Source of the DNA: Planotetraspora silvatica
GTDB lineage: Bacteria > Actinomycetota > Actinomycetes > Streptosporangiales > Streptosporangiaceae
Direction of reading: 5' to 3'
Length of the DNA stretch: 64,000 nucleotides
Assembly: GCF_016863315.1 (NCBI RefSeq)
Contig: NZ_BOOQ01000049.1
Location: 1 to 64,000 of the forward strand
Position 1 is the stretch's first letter. Each line of letters begins with the position of its first letter. Under the pieces are notes generated by a model, which saw only the letters and a list, made by a program, of their open reading frames with translations, did no database searches and had not been told where the DNA came from. Both the position numbers and the translations under genes were made by a program. Below, piece by piece: positions 7,768 through 17,090 of this stretch.

Positions 7768-8907
7768 ATGCGCACCACCCCCGCTGTCGCAGTCGCCATC
7801 GCTTCCCTTGGCCTTCTCGCCGCGGCGTGCTCCAGTGCTGACAGCCCCACCGCGGCGTCGAGCGGCCAGGCCAAGCCCGGCAAGATCACCGTCGCGGCCA
7901 GCGACACCGACTGCAAGGTCGCCTCGACCCAGCTCCCCGCCGGCACCTCGACGTTCACCATCACCAACGGCGGCAGCAAGGTCACCGAGTTCTACGTGTA
8001 CGCCGCCGGCGACCGCGTGATGGGCGAGGTCGAGAACATCGTCCCCGGCCTCACCCGCGACGTCATCGTCGAGTTGCCCGCGGGCACGTACGAGACCGCC
8101 TGCAAGCCCGGGATGATCGGCAACGGCATCCGCAACCCGCTCACGGTGACCGGCGAGCACAAGCCGCTGACCGACGACGCGAAGCTGGCCGACGCCACCG
8201 CCAGCTACAAGCGGTACGTGCAGACCCAGTCCGAGGCCCTGCTCACCAAGACGCAGGAGTTCGTGGACGCCGTCAAGGCCGGCGACATCGACAAGGCCAA
8301 GGCGCTCTTCCCGGTCGCCAGGACCTACTGGGAGCGCATCGAGCCGGTCGCCGAGGTGTTCGGCGACCTCGACCCGGCCATCGACGCCCGTGAGAACGAC
8401 GTCGAGAAGGGCCAGGAGTGGACCGGCTTCCACAAGATCGAGAAGGATCTGTGGGTCGAGAAGGACATCAGCAAGGACGGCCCGCTGGCCGACAAGCTGA
8501 TCGCCGACGTCACGACGATCACGCAGAAGGCGAACGCCGCGACGCTCTCCCCCGTGCAGCTCGGCAACGGCGCGAAGGAACTCCTCGACGAGGTCGCCAC
8601 CGGCAAGATCACCGGCGAGGAGGACCGCTACTCGCACACCGACCTGTGGGACTTCGACGCCAACCTCCAGGGCTCCCAGGCGTCCGTCCAGGCGCTGCGG
8701 CCTGTCCTCGAGGAGCGCGACCCCGCGCTCGTGAAGACGCTCGACGAGAAGTTCGCCGCGGCTGAGGCCGCTCTCGAGGTCCACCGCCAGGGTGACGGGT
8801 GGAAGTTGCACAACGAGCTGACCAAGGACGACCTGAAGAAGCTCTCCGACACCATCAACGCCCTGGCCGAGCCGATCAGCAAGGTCGCGGCGGTGATCGC
8901 CCAGTGA
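7768..8907 (+). CDS. efeO: EfeO iron-binding lipoprotein (cupredoxin plus M75-type domain)
   Basis: Protein of 379 residues. A lipoprotein signal ends in LLAAAC (Cys ~21). An N-terminal cupredoxin-like domain (residues ~35-125) is followed by the imelysin/M75-type helical domain with the HxxE motif in GFHKIEKDLW. In the EfeUOB system this protein captures iron outside the membrane and passes it to EfeU. The gene starts 31 bases after efeU and its stop overlaps the efeB start by four bases. Confidence 0.92.
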   Translation: MRTTPAVAVAIASLGLLAAACSSADSPTAASSGQAKPGKITVAASDTDCKVASTQLPAGTSTFTITNGGSKVTEFYVYAAGDRVMGEVENIVPGLTRDVIVELPAGTYETACKPGMIGNGIRNPLTVTGEHKPLTDDAKLADATASYKRYVQTQSEALLTKTQEFVDAVKAGDIDKAKALFPVARTYWERIEPVAEVFGDLDPAIDARENDVEKGQEWTGFHKIEKDLWVEKDISKDGPLADKLIADVTTITQKANAATLSPVQLGNGAKELLDEVATGKITGEEDRYSHTDLWDFDANLQGSQASVQALRPVLEERDPALVKTLDEKFAAAEAALEVHRQGDGWKLHNELTKDDLKKLSDTINALAEPISKVAAVIAQ

Positions 8908-10160
8908 CCCGGATCAGCCGCCGCGGGCTGCTCGGCCTGGGGGCCGCCGGTGTCGCGGGCGTGGCCGCCGCCGGCGCCGGCGCCGTGGTGACCCGCTCGC
9001 TGCTCGACGAGCCCACGGCCCACGCCGCGTCGACGGCCGACCCGTTCCCGTTCTACGGCGCTCACCAGGCGGGCATCATCACCCCGGCCCAGGACCGGTT
9101 ACACTTCGTCGCGTTCGACGTGATCACCTCGGACCGCGCCGAGCTTCTCGACCTGCTCCAGGACTGGACGTCCGCGGCCGCGCGGATGACCCAGGGGAAG
9201 GACGCGGGGACGTTCGGCGCGGTCGGCGGGTCTCCCGAGGCGCCGCCGGACGACACGGGCGAGGCCCTCGGCCTGCCCGCGTCGGGCCTGACCCTGACCG
9301 TCGGCTTCGGCCCGTCGCTGTTCGACAAGCGGTTCGGGCTGGCCGATCGCCGGCCCCCCGCGCTGGCCGACCTGCCGTCGTTCCCCGGGGAGAAGCTCTC
9401 GGCCGACATCTCCGGTGGAGACATCTGCGTGCAGGCCTGCGCGCACGATCCGCAGGTGGCCGTGCACGCGATCCGCAACCTGGCCAGGATCGGGTTCGGC
9501 AGAGTGTCGGTCCGCTACTCGCAGCTGGGTTTCGGCCGCACCTCCTCGACCTCCAGGGCGCAGGCGACTCCGCGCAACCTCATGGGGTTCAAGGACGGGA
9601 CGGAGAACATCAAGCTCGAGGACACCTCGATGCTGACCGACCACGTCTGGGCGGCCTCCGGCGACGGACCCGCGTGGATGGACGGCGGAAGCTACCTCGT
9701 CACCCGCAAGATCCGCATGCACATCGAGACCTGGGACCGCACGTCGCTCAGCGAGCAGGAGGCGATCTTCGGGCGGGACAAGGGCAAGGGCGCCCCGCTC
9801 ACCGGCAAGAACGAGTTCGACCAGCCCGACTTCGCGAAGACCGGCCCGGACGGCCTGCCCGTCATCGCCGCCGACGCCCACGTACGGCTGGCGCACCCGT
9901 CGATCCACGGCGGGGCCCGCCTGCTGCGGCGCGGTTACAACTTCGTCGACGGGTCCGACGGCCTGGGACGGCTCGACGCCGGGTTGTTCTTCATGGCCTA
10001 CCAGCGTGACCCGCGCAACCAGTTCGTCCCGATCCAGACGGAGCTCGCCGCCAAGGATTCGCTGAACGAATACATCCAGCACGTCTCCAGCGGCCTGTTC
10101 GCGTGCCCGCCGGGTGTTACGGACGGCGGTGATTTCTGGGGCCGCACGCTATTCGCGTGA
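8904..10160 (+). CDS. efeB: EfeB, Tat-exported DyP-type heme peroxidase/deferrochelatase
   Basis: Protein of 418 residues. It starts with a twin-arginine signal (RISRRGLLGLGAAGVAG), so it is exported folded with heme. The DyP signature GFKDGTENI (GxxDG with the catalytic Asp) is near residue 225, and the proximal heme His is probably in HPSIHGGARLLRRGYNF. The enzyme oxidises Fe2+ or removes iron from heme, feeding EfeO and EfeU. The GTG at 8904 overlaps the efeO stop (GTGA), indicating translational coupling. An upstream in-frame start would lie inside efeO and is rejected. Confidence 0.93.
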   Translation: MTRISRRGLLGLGAAGVAGVAAAGAGAVVTRSLLDEPTAHAASTADPFPFYGAHQAGIITPAQDRLHFVAFDVITSDRAELLDLLQDWTSAAARMTQGKDAGTFGAVGGSPEAPPDDTGEALGLPASGLTLTVGFGPSLFDKRFGLADRRPPALADLPSFPGEKLSADISGGDICVQACAHDPQVAVHAIRNLARIGFGRVSVRYSQLGFGRTSSTSRAQATPRNLMGFKDGTENIKLEDTSMLTDHVWAASGDGPAWMDGGSYLVTRKIRMHIETWDRTSLSEQEAIFGRDKGKGAPLTGKNEFDQPDFAKTGPDGLPVIAADAHVRLAHPSIHGGARLLRRGYNFVDGSDGLGRLDAGLFFMAYQRDPRNQFVPIQTELAAKDSLNEYIQHVSSGLFACPPGVTDGGDFWGRTLFA

Positions 10161-10328
10161 AAATTCATATGAAGATTCGGTGAACGATCACTGAATTCTC
10201 ACGACGCCGTCTTTTCCTCGCGCACCATTAATTTCAGTTTCACCGCGTGATCTCACGCCGACTATGCGAGTGCTGCATAATTCGGGATGCGGGCCGTTCG
10301 GCCTACGGGAGTGCACGAAGGAAAACGA

Positions 10329-11444
10329 ATGAAGCGATGGATCGGCGTCGGACTGGCGCTGCTCCTCGGCGGGGCCGTCGTCGTGGCCATCGTCCTGGGC
10401 GGCGGGGGAAACGGGGACGAGGGCGACGCGAAGGGTCTCACGACGGTCCGCGGGGTCATCGGATCGGAGAAGAAGCCCTTCTTCGACGATCCGCAGGTCC
10501 AGGCGGCGTTCGCCAAGCACGGATTGCGGGTCGAGGTCGACACCGCCGGGTCGCGGCAGATCGCCACCTCGGTCGACCTCGGTAAATACGACTTCGCATT
10601 CCCCTCCAGCGTCCCGGCCGCGGAGAAGATCAAGCAGGATCGCAAGGCCGCGCGCACGTTCTCGCCCTTCTACTCGCCGATGGCGATCGCCACTTTCGAG
10701 CCGATCGCGGACGTGCTGACCAAGGCGGGCGTGGTCCACGACTCGGGGTCCGGCTACCAGGTGCTCGACGTCAAGAAATATCTGGACATGGTCGGCAAGG
10801 GCACCCGATGGGACTCCCTGCCGGGCAACACGGCCTATCCGGCACGTAAGCGCGTCCTGCTCACCACCACCGACGTGCGGACGTCCAACTCGGCCGCCAT
10901 GTACCTGGCCATCACCAGCTACGTCGCGAACGGCGACGACGTCGTCAACTCCTCGGCGCAGACCGCGAAGGTCGCCGAGACGATCTCCCCGCTGTTCCTC
11001 GACCAGGGCTACTCGGAGTCGTCGAGCGAGGCCCCCTTCGAGGACTACCTCGCGATGGGCGCGGGGAAGACGCCGATGGTCGTCATCTACGAGGCGCAGT
11101 ACGCCTCCCATCTCTTCGCCGGCGACGGGGCCATCCGGCCGGACATGCGGCTGCTGTACCCGTCCCCGACCGTGTTGAGCAAGCACACGCTCGTGCCGTT
11201 CAACGACAACGCCGCCGAGGTCGGCAGGCTGCTGCAGGAGGATCCGGAGTTCGCGCGGCTGGAGACGCGGTACGGCTTCCGCACCGCGGACCCGAAGGTC
11301 TTCGCCGGCCTGGTGGCCTCGTCCAAGGCCGGGATTCCCGGCAGTCTGGTCGACGTGGTCGAGCCGCCCACCTACGAACACCTGGAGCGGCTGATCTCCA
11401 CCATCGAGCAGCGCTACCTGGCCAGCGGCAAGCCCTCCTCGTGA
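10329..11444 (+). CDS. extracytoplasmic binding-protein-like protein of a TelA operon
   Basis: Protein of 371 residues. One N-terminal hydrophobic segment (RWIGVGLALLLGGAVVVAIVL) acts as a signal anchor. Then comes a type-2 periplasmic-binding-protein-like domain (TTVRGVIGSEKKPFF, YDFAFPSSVPAAEKI, YSPMAIATFEPIADVL, YLAITSYVANG, TPMVVIYEAQYASH). No lipobox Cys is present. ATG at 10329 follows AAGGAAAA. It is the first gene of a tight four-gene unit with telA, a binding-protein/VWA fusion and an xpaC-like gene, and there is no ABC permease or ATPase nearby. A sensing or adaptor role is therefore more likely than transport; that is inference. Confidence 0.75.
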   Translation: MKRWIGVGLALLLGGAVVVAIVLGGGGNGDEGDAKGLTTVRGVIGSEKKPFFDDPQVQAAFAKHGLRVEVDTAGSRQIATSVDLGKYDFAFPSSVPAAEKIKQDRKAARTFSPFYSPMAIATFEPIADVLTKAGVVHDSGSGYQVLDVKKYLDMVGKGTRWDSLPGNTAYPARKRVLLTTTDVRTSNSAAMYLAITSYVANGDDVVNSSAQTAKVAETISPLFLDQGYSESSSEAPFEDYLAMGAGKTPMVVIYEAQYASHLFAGDGAIRPDMRLLYPSPTVLSKHTLVPFNDNAAEVGRLLQEDPEFARLETRYGFRTADPKVFAGLVASSKAGIPGSLVDVVEPPTYEHLERLISTIEQRYLASGKPSS

Positions 11445-11470
11445 ACCACCCCCCTAAGGAGAACCGAACA

Positions 11471-12637
11471 GTGTCCAACGACCTGGTGCTGACTCCGCCC
11501 GCTCCCGTGGCGGCGGTGCCGGCTGAGAAGGCGGCCACGATGTTGCCGCTGCCGGACGAGCGCGGCGCCGAACTGGCCCAGAAGGCGGCGGGATTCGCCG
11601 AGGAACTCGCCACGATCGACCCGCGGTCGCCGGAGTTCACCAAGAAGGTGCATGACATCTCCTCCATGGGCGACTCGGAGATCAGGGCGTCCTCGCAGGT
11701 CGCCAACCGCATGCTGAAGCGCCCGGTCGCCGCGCTCGCCTCGGCGAAGGGCGAGGGCGCCGACGGCCAGGTCCAGGTGGCCAACCAGCTCGTCGCGCTG
11801 CGCCGTACGATCGTGGACCTCGACCCCAAGCAGGCCGCCAGCGGGACGAAACGCCTGCTCGGCCTCATCCCCTTCGGCGACAGGCTGCGTGACTACTTCG
11901 CGAAGTACCAGAGCGCGCAAAAGCACATCGACGACATCATCCGCGCCCTCAAGTCGGGGCAGGACGAGCTGCTCAAGGACAACGCCGCGATCGAGGGCGA
12001 GAAGGCGAACCTCTGGGAGTCGATGACCAAGCTGCAGGAGTACGCGGTGCTCGCGGCGGCGCTCGACTCGGCCCTGGAGCAGAAGATCAACGAGATCGAG
12101 CTGACCGACCAGGAGAGGGCGACGGCTCTGCGCTCGGACGCCCTGTTCGGTGTCCGGCAGAAGCACCAGGACCTGCTCACCCAGCTCGCCGTCTCCGCGC
12201 AGGGATACCTGGCGCTCGATCTGATCCGCAAGAACAACCTCGAGCTCATCAAGGGTGTGGACCGCGCCACGACCACGACCGTCTCGGCGCTGCGCACCGC
12301 CGTCACCGTCGCCCAGGCGCTTGCCAACCAGAAGCTCGTGCTCGACCAGATCTCCGCGCTGAACGCCACGACCTCGGACCTGATCCTCGCCACCAGCGAG
12401 ATGTTGAAGACCCAGGCCGGGCAGATCCAGACGCAGGCGGCCTCCACCTCGGTGGACATGGACGCGCTGCGCAAGGCGTTCGACAACATCTACTCGACCA
12501 TGGACATGATCGACACGTTCAAGGCCAAGGCCGTGGAGAGCATGGCGGTCACGGTCGACAGCCTGACCCTGGAGATCGACCACGCCAAGACCTACCTGGA
12601 GCGGGCCCGCCGCGGCGACGAGGCGATCGGTTCATGA
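11471..12637 (+). CDS. telA: TelA/YaaN-family toxic-anion resistance protein
   Basis: Protein of 388 residues, predicted soluble and almost entirely helical/coiled-coil, matching the TelA (KlaA/YaaN) family by length and by stretches such as LGLIPFGDRLRDYFAKYQ, LWESMTKLQEYAVLAAALD and TTVSALRTAVTVAQALANQK. TelA was named from plasmid tellurite resistance; its biochemical role is not settled. GTG at 11471 is chosen because a perfect AAGGAG (11456-11461) sits nine bases upstream. An alternative GTG at 11441 overlaps the previous stop. The downstream gene overlaps its stop by four bases (ATGA). Confidence 0.88.
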   Translation: MSNDLVLTPPAPVAAVPAEKAATMLPLPDERGAELAQKAAGFAEELATIDPRSPEFTKKVHDISSMGDSEIRASSQVANRMLKRPVAALASAKGEGADGQVQVANQLVALRRTIVDLDPKQAASGTKRLLGLIPFGDRLRDYFAKYQSAQKHIDDIIRALKSGQDELLKDNAAIEGEKANLWESMTKLQEYAVLAAALDSALEQKINEIELTDQERATALRSDALFGVRQKHQDLLTQLAVSAQGYLALDLIRKNNLELIKGVDRATTTTVSALRTAVTVAQALANQKLVLDQISALNATTSDLILATSEMLKTQAGQIQTQAASTSVDMDALRKAFDNIYSTMDMIDTFKAKAVESMAVTVDSLTLEIDHAKTYLERARRGDEAIGS

Positions 12638-14220
12638 TCCGGTTCACGGGCAGGCGGATCGCCGCCGCCCTCCTCACCGTGCTGGTCGCCACGACCGCGG
12701 CGGCCTGCTCGGGCGACGACGGGCAGCCGGTGGCGCAGGACGGGCCGGACGTCCTGCGCGTCCTCGCCGGCAGCGAGGTCAAGGACCTGGAACCACTGCT
12801 GAAGGAGGCCGCCGGGGCCGTCGGCGTCCAGGTGGCGCTGACCTACACCGGGACCCTCGACGGCGCCGAGATGGTCGCGAGCGGCGGCGCCGACGGCCAC
12901 TACGACGCCACGTGGTTCTCCTCCAACCGTTACCTCTCGCTGATCGACGGGGCGCCCGCCCGGCTGTCGACGCAGACCAAGGTCATGGTCTCCCCCGTCC
13001 TGCTGGGGCTGAAGTCGAGCAAGGCCCACGCCCTCGGCTGGGACACCAAGCAGGTCACGTGGGCGGACATCGCGGCGGCGGCCAGGGAGAAGAAGTTCAC
13101 CTTCGGCATGACCAACCCGGCGTCGTCCAACTCGGGCTTCTCCGCCCTGGTCGGGGTGACCGCCGCCCTCTCCGACGCGGGCGAGGCCCTGGACAAGACG
13201 CAGATCGCGGCGGCGACACCGAAGCTCAAGGAGTTCTTCTCCGCGCAGACCCTCACCGCGGGCTCGTCGGGCTGGCTGGCCGACGCGTACGCGAAGCAGG
13301 AGTCGGTCGACGGCCTGATCAACTACGAGTCGGTGCTGCTCGGCCTGGAGGGCAGGGTCAAGGAGCCGCTCACGATCATCTACCCGAGCGACGGCGTGGT
13401 GACCGCCGACTATCCGCTCACGCTCCTCGCCTCCTCCGCCAAGAAGGACCTGTACGGCAAGCTCGCCACCTGGCTGCGCACGCCGGACATCCAGCGGAAG
13501 ATCATGACGACGACCTTCCGGCGGCCGATCGTGCCCGAAGTCCGGCCCGACCAGAGGTTCGGCTCGGCCCAGCTCGTGGAGCTGCCCTTCCCCAACCGGC
13601 GCAGCGCCGCCGACGAGCTGATCAGCGCGTACCTCAACCAGGTCCGCCGCCCCTCGCGGACGCTCTTCGTCCTCGACACCTCCGGCTCGATGGGGGGTGA
13701 CCGGATCGCGTCGCTCAAGCAGGCGCTCAGCACGCTGACCGGTGCGGACACCTCCGCGTCCGGGCAGTTCTCCCGGTTCCGCGACCGCGAGACCGTCACA
13801 CTGCTGCCGTTCAGCTCACACCCCGGAGTCCCGCGGACGTTCACCGTGCCGGAGACGAGTCCCGACCCGGTCCTGCGCGAGATCAGATCGTACGGCGACA
13901 GCCTCGTCGCCGAGGGCGGCACCGCGATCTACGACAGCCTCCGGGCCGCCTACGACACGGTGGCGCTGCAACCGAGCGACGGCGACTTCACCTCGATCGT
14001 TCTGATGACCGACGGCGAGAACACCGACGGCTCGTCCTACGACGACTTCGCCGCGTACTACGGCACGACACCGAAGAACGTCCGGACCTTCGTGGTCCTG
14101 TTCGGCGACAGCGACGTGGAGGAGATGGGCAAGGTGGCGGCCCTCACCGGCGGAGCCACCTTCGACGCCCGTGAAGGCTCCCTCTCGTCGGCGTTCAAGG
14201 AGATCCGTGGCTACCAGTGA
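12634..14220 (+). CDS. binding-protein domain fused to a VWA domain (lipoprotein)
   Basis: Protein of 528 residues. Lipoprotein signal with lipobox TTAAAC (Cys ~25). Residues ~30-330 form a solute-binding-like domain (NPASSNSGFSALVGVTAAL resembles the anion-binding loop of molybdate/sulfate-type receptors). Residues ~345-525 form a von Willebrand A domain with the MIDAS motif LFVLDTSGSMGG and the later MIDAS residues in SIVLMTDGENTDG. It should sit outside the membrane and bind a divalent metal at the MIDAS. The ATG overlaps the telA stop. Homologous fusions beside telA are known in actinobacteria, but their job is not. Confidence 0.85.
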   Translation: MIRFTGRRIAAALLTVLVATTAAACSGDDGQPVAQDGPDVLRVLAGSEVKDLEPLLKEAAGAVGVQVALTYTGTLDGAEMVASGGADGHYDATWFSSNRYLSLIDGAPARLSTQTKVMVSPVLLGLKSSKAHALGWDTKQVTWADIAAAAREKKFTFGMTNPASSNSGFSALVGVTAALSDAGEALDKTQIAAATPKLKEFFSAQTLTAGSSGWLADAYAKQESVDGLINYESVLLGLEGRVKEPLTIIYPSDGVVTADYPLTLLASSAKKDLYGKLATWLRTPDIQRKIMTTTFRRPIVPEVRPDQRFGSAQLVELPFPNRRSAADELISAYLNQVRRPSRTLFVLDTSGSMGGDRIASLKQALSTLTGADTSASGQFSRFRDRETVTLLPFSSHPGVPRTFTVPETSPDPVLREIRSYGDSLVAEGGTAIYDSLRAAYDTVALQPSDGDFTSIVLMTDGENTDGSSYDDFAAYYGTTPKNVRTFVVLFGDSDVEEMGKVAALTGGATFDAREGSLSSAFKEIRGYQ

Positions 14221-14827
14221 CCGGATCCTCGGCTACCTCGGGTCGACGAAGAACATCGTCGGCTCGGGTCTGGCCATCGTCGGCCTCGTCCTGCACTTCC
14301 TCGGTCTGGCGGGCTCCCTGTGGCCCATCGTCGTCGGCGGGCTGTACGGGATCGGCGCGCTGCTGGCGCCGCCCGACCGGGTGCGGCTGACGATCTCCCA
14401 CGCGGAGGTCGAGACGAAACAGCTCCGGGCCGACCTCGACGCGCTCGTGTCCAAGGTGTCGGGCGCCAGATTCCCCGAGGACGTCGTGGCCAGGGTGGAC
14501 GGGCTGGCCGGGATCCTGCGGGACATCCTGGCCAGGGCCGAGGCGCTCACCTCCTCCCCCGACCAGCTCCACGTGGTGTCCCAGGCGATCCGCGACTACC
14601 TCCCGACGAGCCTGGAGGCTTACGCGAACCTGCCCAGGTCGTACGCCCTGACCCGCCGGGGCGAACGCGAGCGAAGTGCGCACGAGGAGCTGATCTCCCA
14701 GCTCGACCTGCTGGAGAAGGGGCTCGCCACCATCGCGGACGCCGTCTACAAGGGCGACGAGCAGGCGCTCAGGGACCAGGGCAGGTTCCTGCGGGACCGG
14801 TTCGGGGGCTCCCAGCTCGACCTGTGA
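14207..14827 (+). CDS. XpaC-like membrane protein
   Basis: Protein of 206 residues. The N-terminal ~55 residues hold two hydrophobic segments (NIVGSGLAIVGLVLHFLG and LWPIVVGGLYGIGALL). A cytoplasmic-looking helical region follows (residues ~60-205), in keeping with the XpaC (5-bromo-4-chloroindolyl phosphate hydrolysis) family. XpaC and the TelA homologue YaaN are also adjacent in Bacillus, so the pairing is conserved across phyla. GTG at 14207 is preceded four bases away by AAGGAG and overlaps the end of the VWA gene in another frame. This is the last gene of the unit; a hairpin follows. Confidence 0.75.
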   Translation: MATSDRILGYLGSTKNIVGSGLAIVGLVLHFLGLAGSLWPIVVGGLYGIGALLAPPDRVRLTISHAEVETKQLRADLDALVSKVSGARFPEDVVARVDGLAGILRDILARAEALTSSPDQLHVVSQAIRDYLPTSLEAYANLPRSYALTRRGERERSAHEELISQLDLLEKGLATIADAVYKGDEQALRDQGRFLRDRFGGSQLDL

Positions 14828-14871
14828 CACGCTGTTACCGGCTCTGGCAAGAGCCCTGGCCGGCTGTGACC

Positions 14872-14900
14872 GCCCGTGAATCAGAGCGCTGATCACGGGC
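14872..14900. terminator. hairpin between convergent genes
   Basis: GCCCGTGAATCAG pairs with CTGATCACGGGC around an AGCG loop, with a single bulged base. It lies between the convergent xpaC-like and PHP genes. There is no U-tract on either side. Confidence 0.6.
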
Positions 14901-14905
14901 ACCGG

Positions 14906-16936
14906 TCAGGACGTGATCGCCAGGCGCGCCGCGTAGACCGTGCGGGCCTTCTCGATGAGATCGAGGTGGTCGTCGAGTTGCGCGGCGTCCTCCAGCCGGG
15001 CGTGACCGCTCACGAGGTCCTCCAGCAGGTCCAGCCACCTCATGCACCAGCGGACGTCCTCGGGCCGGGCGACGTGCCTGCACGCGACGTCGAGATAGAC
15101 GGGGCTGGAGTGGGCGAACGTCTCCCCGTTCGCCGCCACCGGGTGGCCGTGGCCCGTCGCCACAGCCACCACGTAGGTGGGGGCGTCCACGACCAGGGAG
15201 GTGACGAGCTCGCCTCCCGGACCGGCGGCGAGCACGCCGTCGGCCGTCCGGAGCGCCAGGCGTTCCACCCCGTGTCCGGCCGCCCGTGCCCTGATCGTCA
15301 CGTGGTCGCCCGGGGACAGGTCGAGCGTCTCCCCCGGTTCCCTGCCGTCCACCGTCAGCTCGAGCCACGGGCCGTTGGTGGCGAAGGTCCTGCCCTGCCG
15401 TACGGCACGGGCGAACGACTCGGCCGACAGGGGGCCGTCCGTGCGGGCGTAGACCCGTTCCCAGCCGGGCGGGTTGGAGACCGTCTCCTGGCGGGTGAAG
15501 GAGAGCATCGTGTCGGTGCCCGCGAGCGCGGCGAGCCGGTTGCCGGCGCCGATCAGCCTCCGGTAGACCTCCACGGTGCCGGACAGCTCGGAGAAATGCA
15601 GGAGCTCCATGCCGTCCATCAGGCCGAGCGCGGCGTCGACGACGAGCGCCCGGCCCGAGCAGTTCCGCCGCCCGCCGGCGATGACGTCCTCCGGCGAGGC
15701 GACGGGCCCGTGAAACGGGTGGGCGTAACCCAGCACCGCGTTCAGCTCGCGCAGCTCGCCGCACGCCGTGGCGTTGGGCGGCCAGTCGGGGGCGTCGGAG
15801 AAACCGGTGTGATAGGTCGACGGCGGTGCGGCCAGGCCGAAGGCGTGGACGTGCCCGAGCAGGTCGTTGCGGTATTCGACGCCCATGCGCGCGATGTGGG
15901 CGGCGTCCGACCACGGCAGATCGCGGCCGGCCCAGTGCTGGAGCGCCTCCCGGTCGTAGACGCGCTCGCCTGAGACGTTGCCCGCGACGAGGTTGAGCAC
16001 GTGCAGGTCCTCGCCGTGCTGCGCCGCCGCCGCGTCGGCGGGGCCCGCGACCAGGTCGCCCGCCCAGTTGAGGTGGACGTGGAGGTCGGCGCCGTACCAC
16101 CCGCGCGCGGCGGCGTCGAAGATCCGCTCAGGCGTCAGCTCGACGAGCGTCTCGCGCCATGCCTGGGGGGTCACGGTCACCTCCTCCGTGCCGTACTCCA
16201 TGCCGCGGCCGACGCGGACGGTCAGCGGCTCGGCGGCCGGGACGTCGAGCACGAGGTCGTCACCATGGAAGAAGGGGATGCCGTGGTAGTCCCGCCGGCG
16301 GGGCGCCCCCTTCGGGTACCACCCCTGCCCGCCCTCCGAGACCACGGTCCAGCGGCACGGGAACCCGGCGCGCAGCCGCACCCTCGCGGGAACGGCCGCG
16401 CGCGTCATGGCCGCCAGGTCCACCGCCTCACCGCCGACGGTCACGGTGGAAGAGCTCGTGGCCTCGAGCAACCTGGCGCCGCGCGGCCGGATCTCGTACG
16501 GCACGGCGTCGACGGTCACCACGGCCCCGGTGTCCAGCGCGGAGTCGACGAGCAGGATGAGGGGCACGGGGTCCGCGGACAGGACGGCGCTCACGACAGA
16601 GGCCTCGAGCCGGTGCCCGTGCGCGGACAGCCTGAGCACGGTCAGCCCGCTGGGCACGCCGCCGTCGAGCACCTGGCGGAACGCCTCACCGAGCTCGCCG
16701 GGCTCATCGGGCTCATCGGGCTCACCTGGCTCACCGGGGTCGCCGGGCTCACCTCGCTCGCCGGGCCCGTCCGGGGCGTCCATTCTCCCGGCTTCCTTGG
16801 GGAAGCGGAGAAAGGGCATCAACCGCACGTAGGACAGCGGCGGCTCACCCCAGGTGAGCCCGTGCTCGGCCAGGAGCGCCCGGTACTCCTCCAGAGCCCG
16901 CGCGACCGGTGGCGGCGTCATCGGATCCTGATGCAT
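14906..16936 (-). CDS. PHP/CehA-McbA-type metallohydrolase
   Basis: Protein of 676 residues. Residues ~1-330 form an accessory beta-rich region. The metallohydrolase core follows: GADLHVHLNWAGDLVAG gives the PHP-type HxH motif, ARMGVEYRNDLLGHVHAFGL adds another His, and VLGYAHPFHGP a further metal ligand. CehA/McbA relatives hydrolyse carbamate and other esters; the natural substrate here is unknown. No signal peptide is seen. A collagen-like GEP/GDP-rich tract near residue 60 (GEPGDPGEPGEPDEPDEPGE) is encoded by 9-bp repeats and is probably a flexible linker. ATG at 16936 follows GGGGAGG; an upstream GTG at 17032 is less likely. Confidence 0.78.
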   Translation of the reverse strand: MHQDPMTPPPVARALEEYRALLAEHGLTWGEPPLSYVRLMPFLRFPKEAGRMDAPDGPGERGEPGDPGEPGEPDEPDEPGELGEAFRQVLDGGVPSGLTVLRLSAHGHRLEASVVSAVLSADPVPLILLVDSALDTGAVVTVDAVPYEIRPRGARLLEATSSSTVTVGGEAVDLAAMTRAAVPARVRLRAGFPCRWTVVSEGGQGWYPKGAPRRRDYHGIPFFHGDDLVLDVPAAEPLTVRVGRGMEYGTEEVTVTPQAWRETLVELTPERIFDAAARGWYGADLHVHLNWAGDLVAGPADAAAAQHGEDLHVLNLVAGNVSGERVYDREALQHWAGRDLPWSDAAHIARMGVEYRNDLLGHVHAFGLAAPPSTYHTGFSDAPDWPPNATACGELRELNAVLGYAHPFHGPVASPEDVIAGGRRNCSGRALVVDAALGLMDGMELLHFSELSGTVEVYRRLIGAGNRLAALAGTDTMLSFTRQETVSNPPGWERVYARTDGPLSAESFARAVRQGRTFATNGPWLELTVDGREPGETLDLSPGDHVTIRARAAGHGVERLALRTADGVLAAGPGGELVTSLVVDAPTYVVAVATGHGHPVAANGETFAHSSPVYLDVACRHVARPEDVRWCMRWLDLLEDLVSGHARLEDAAQLDDHLDLIEKARTVYAARLAITS

Positions 16937-17090
16937 CGTGCCTCCCCGCTTCGACGACACCGCGATCGTCTCCGCAGGCGTTCTACCTCGGCAAATATGC
17001 AATCGTGCATTAAGGGGCACGCGGGTAGGCATCTATACGACCGGGGAGTAAAGGTGATACCCCGAACGTCAGTCGGTCCCCGCCGGGCGG

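Noticed and set aside
14906-16936. Collagen-like protein
   Set aside because: The GEP/GDP tract is short (about 26 residues) and inside a metallohydrolase-type protein; likely a linker.
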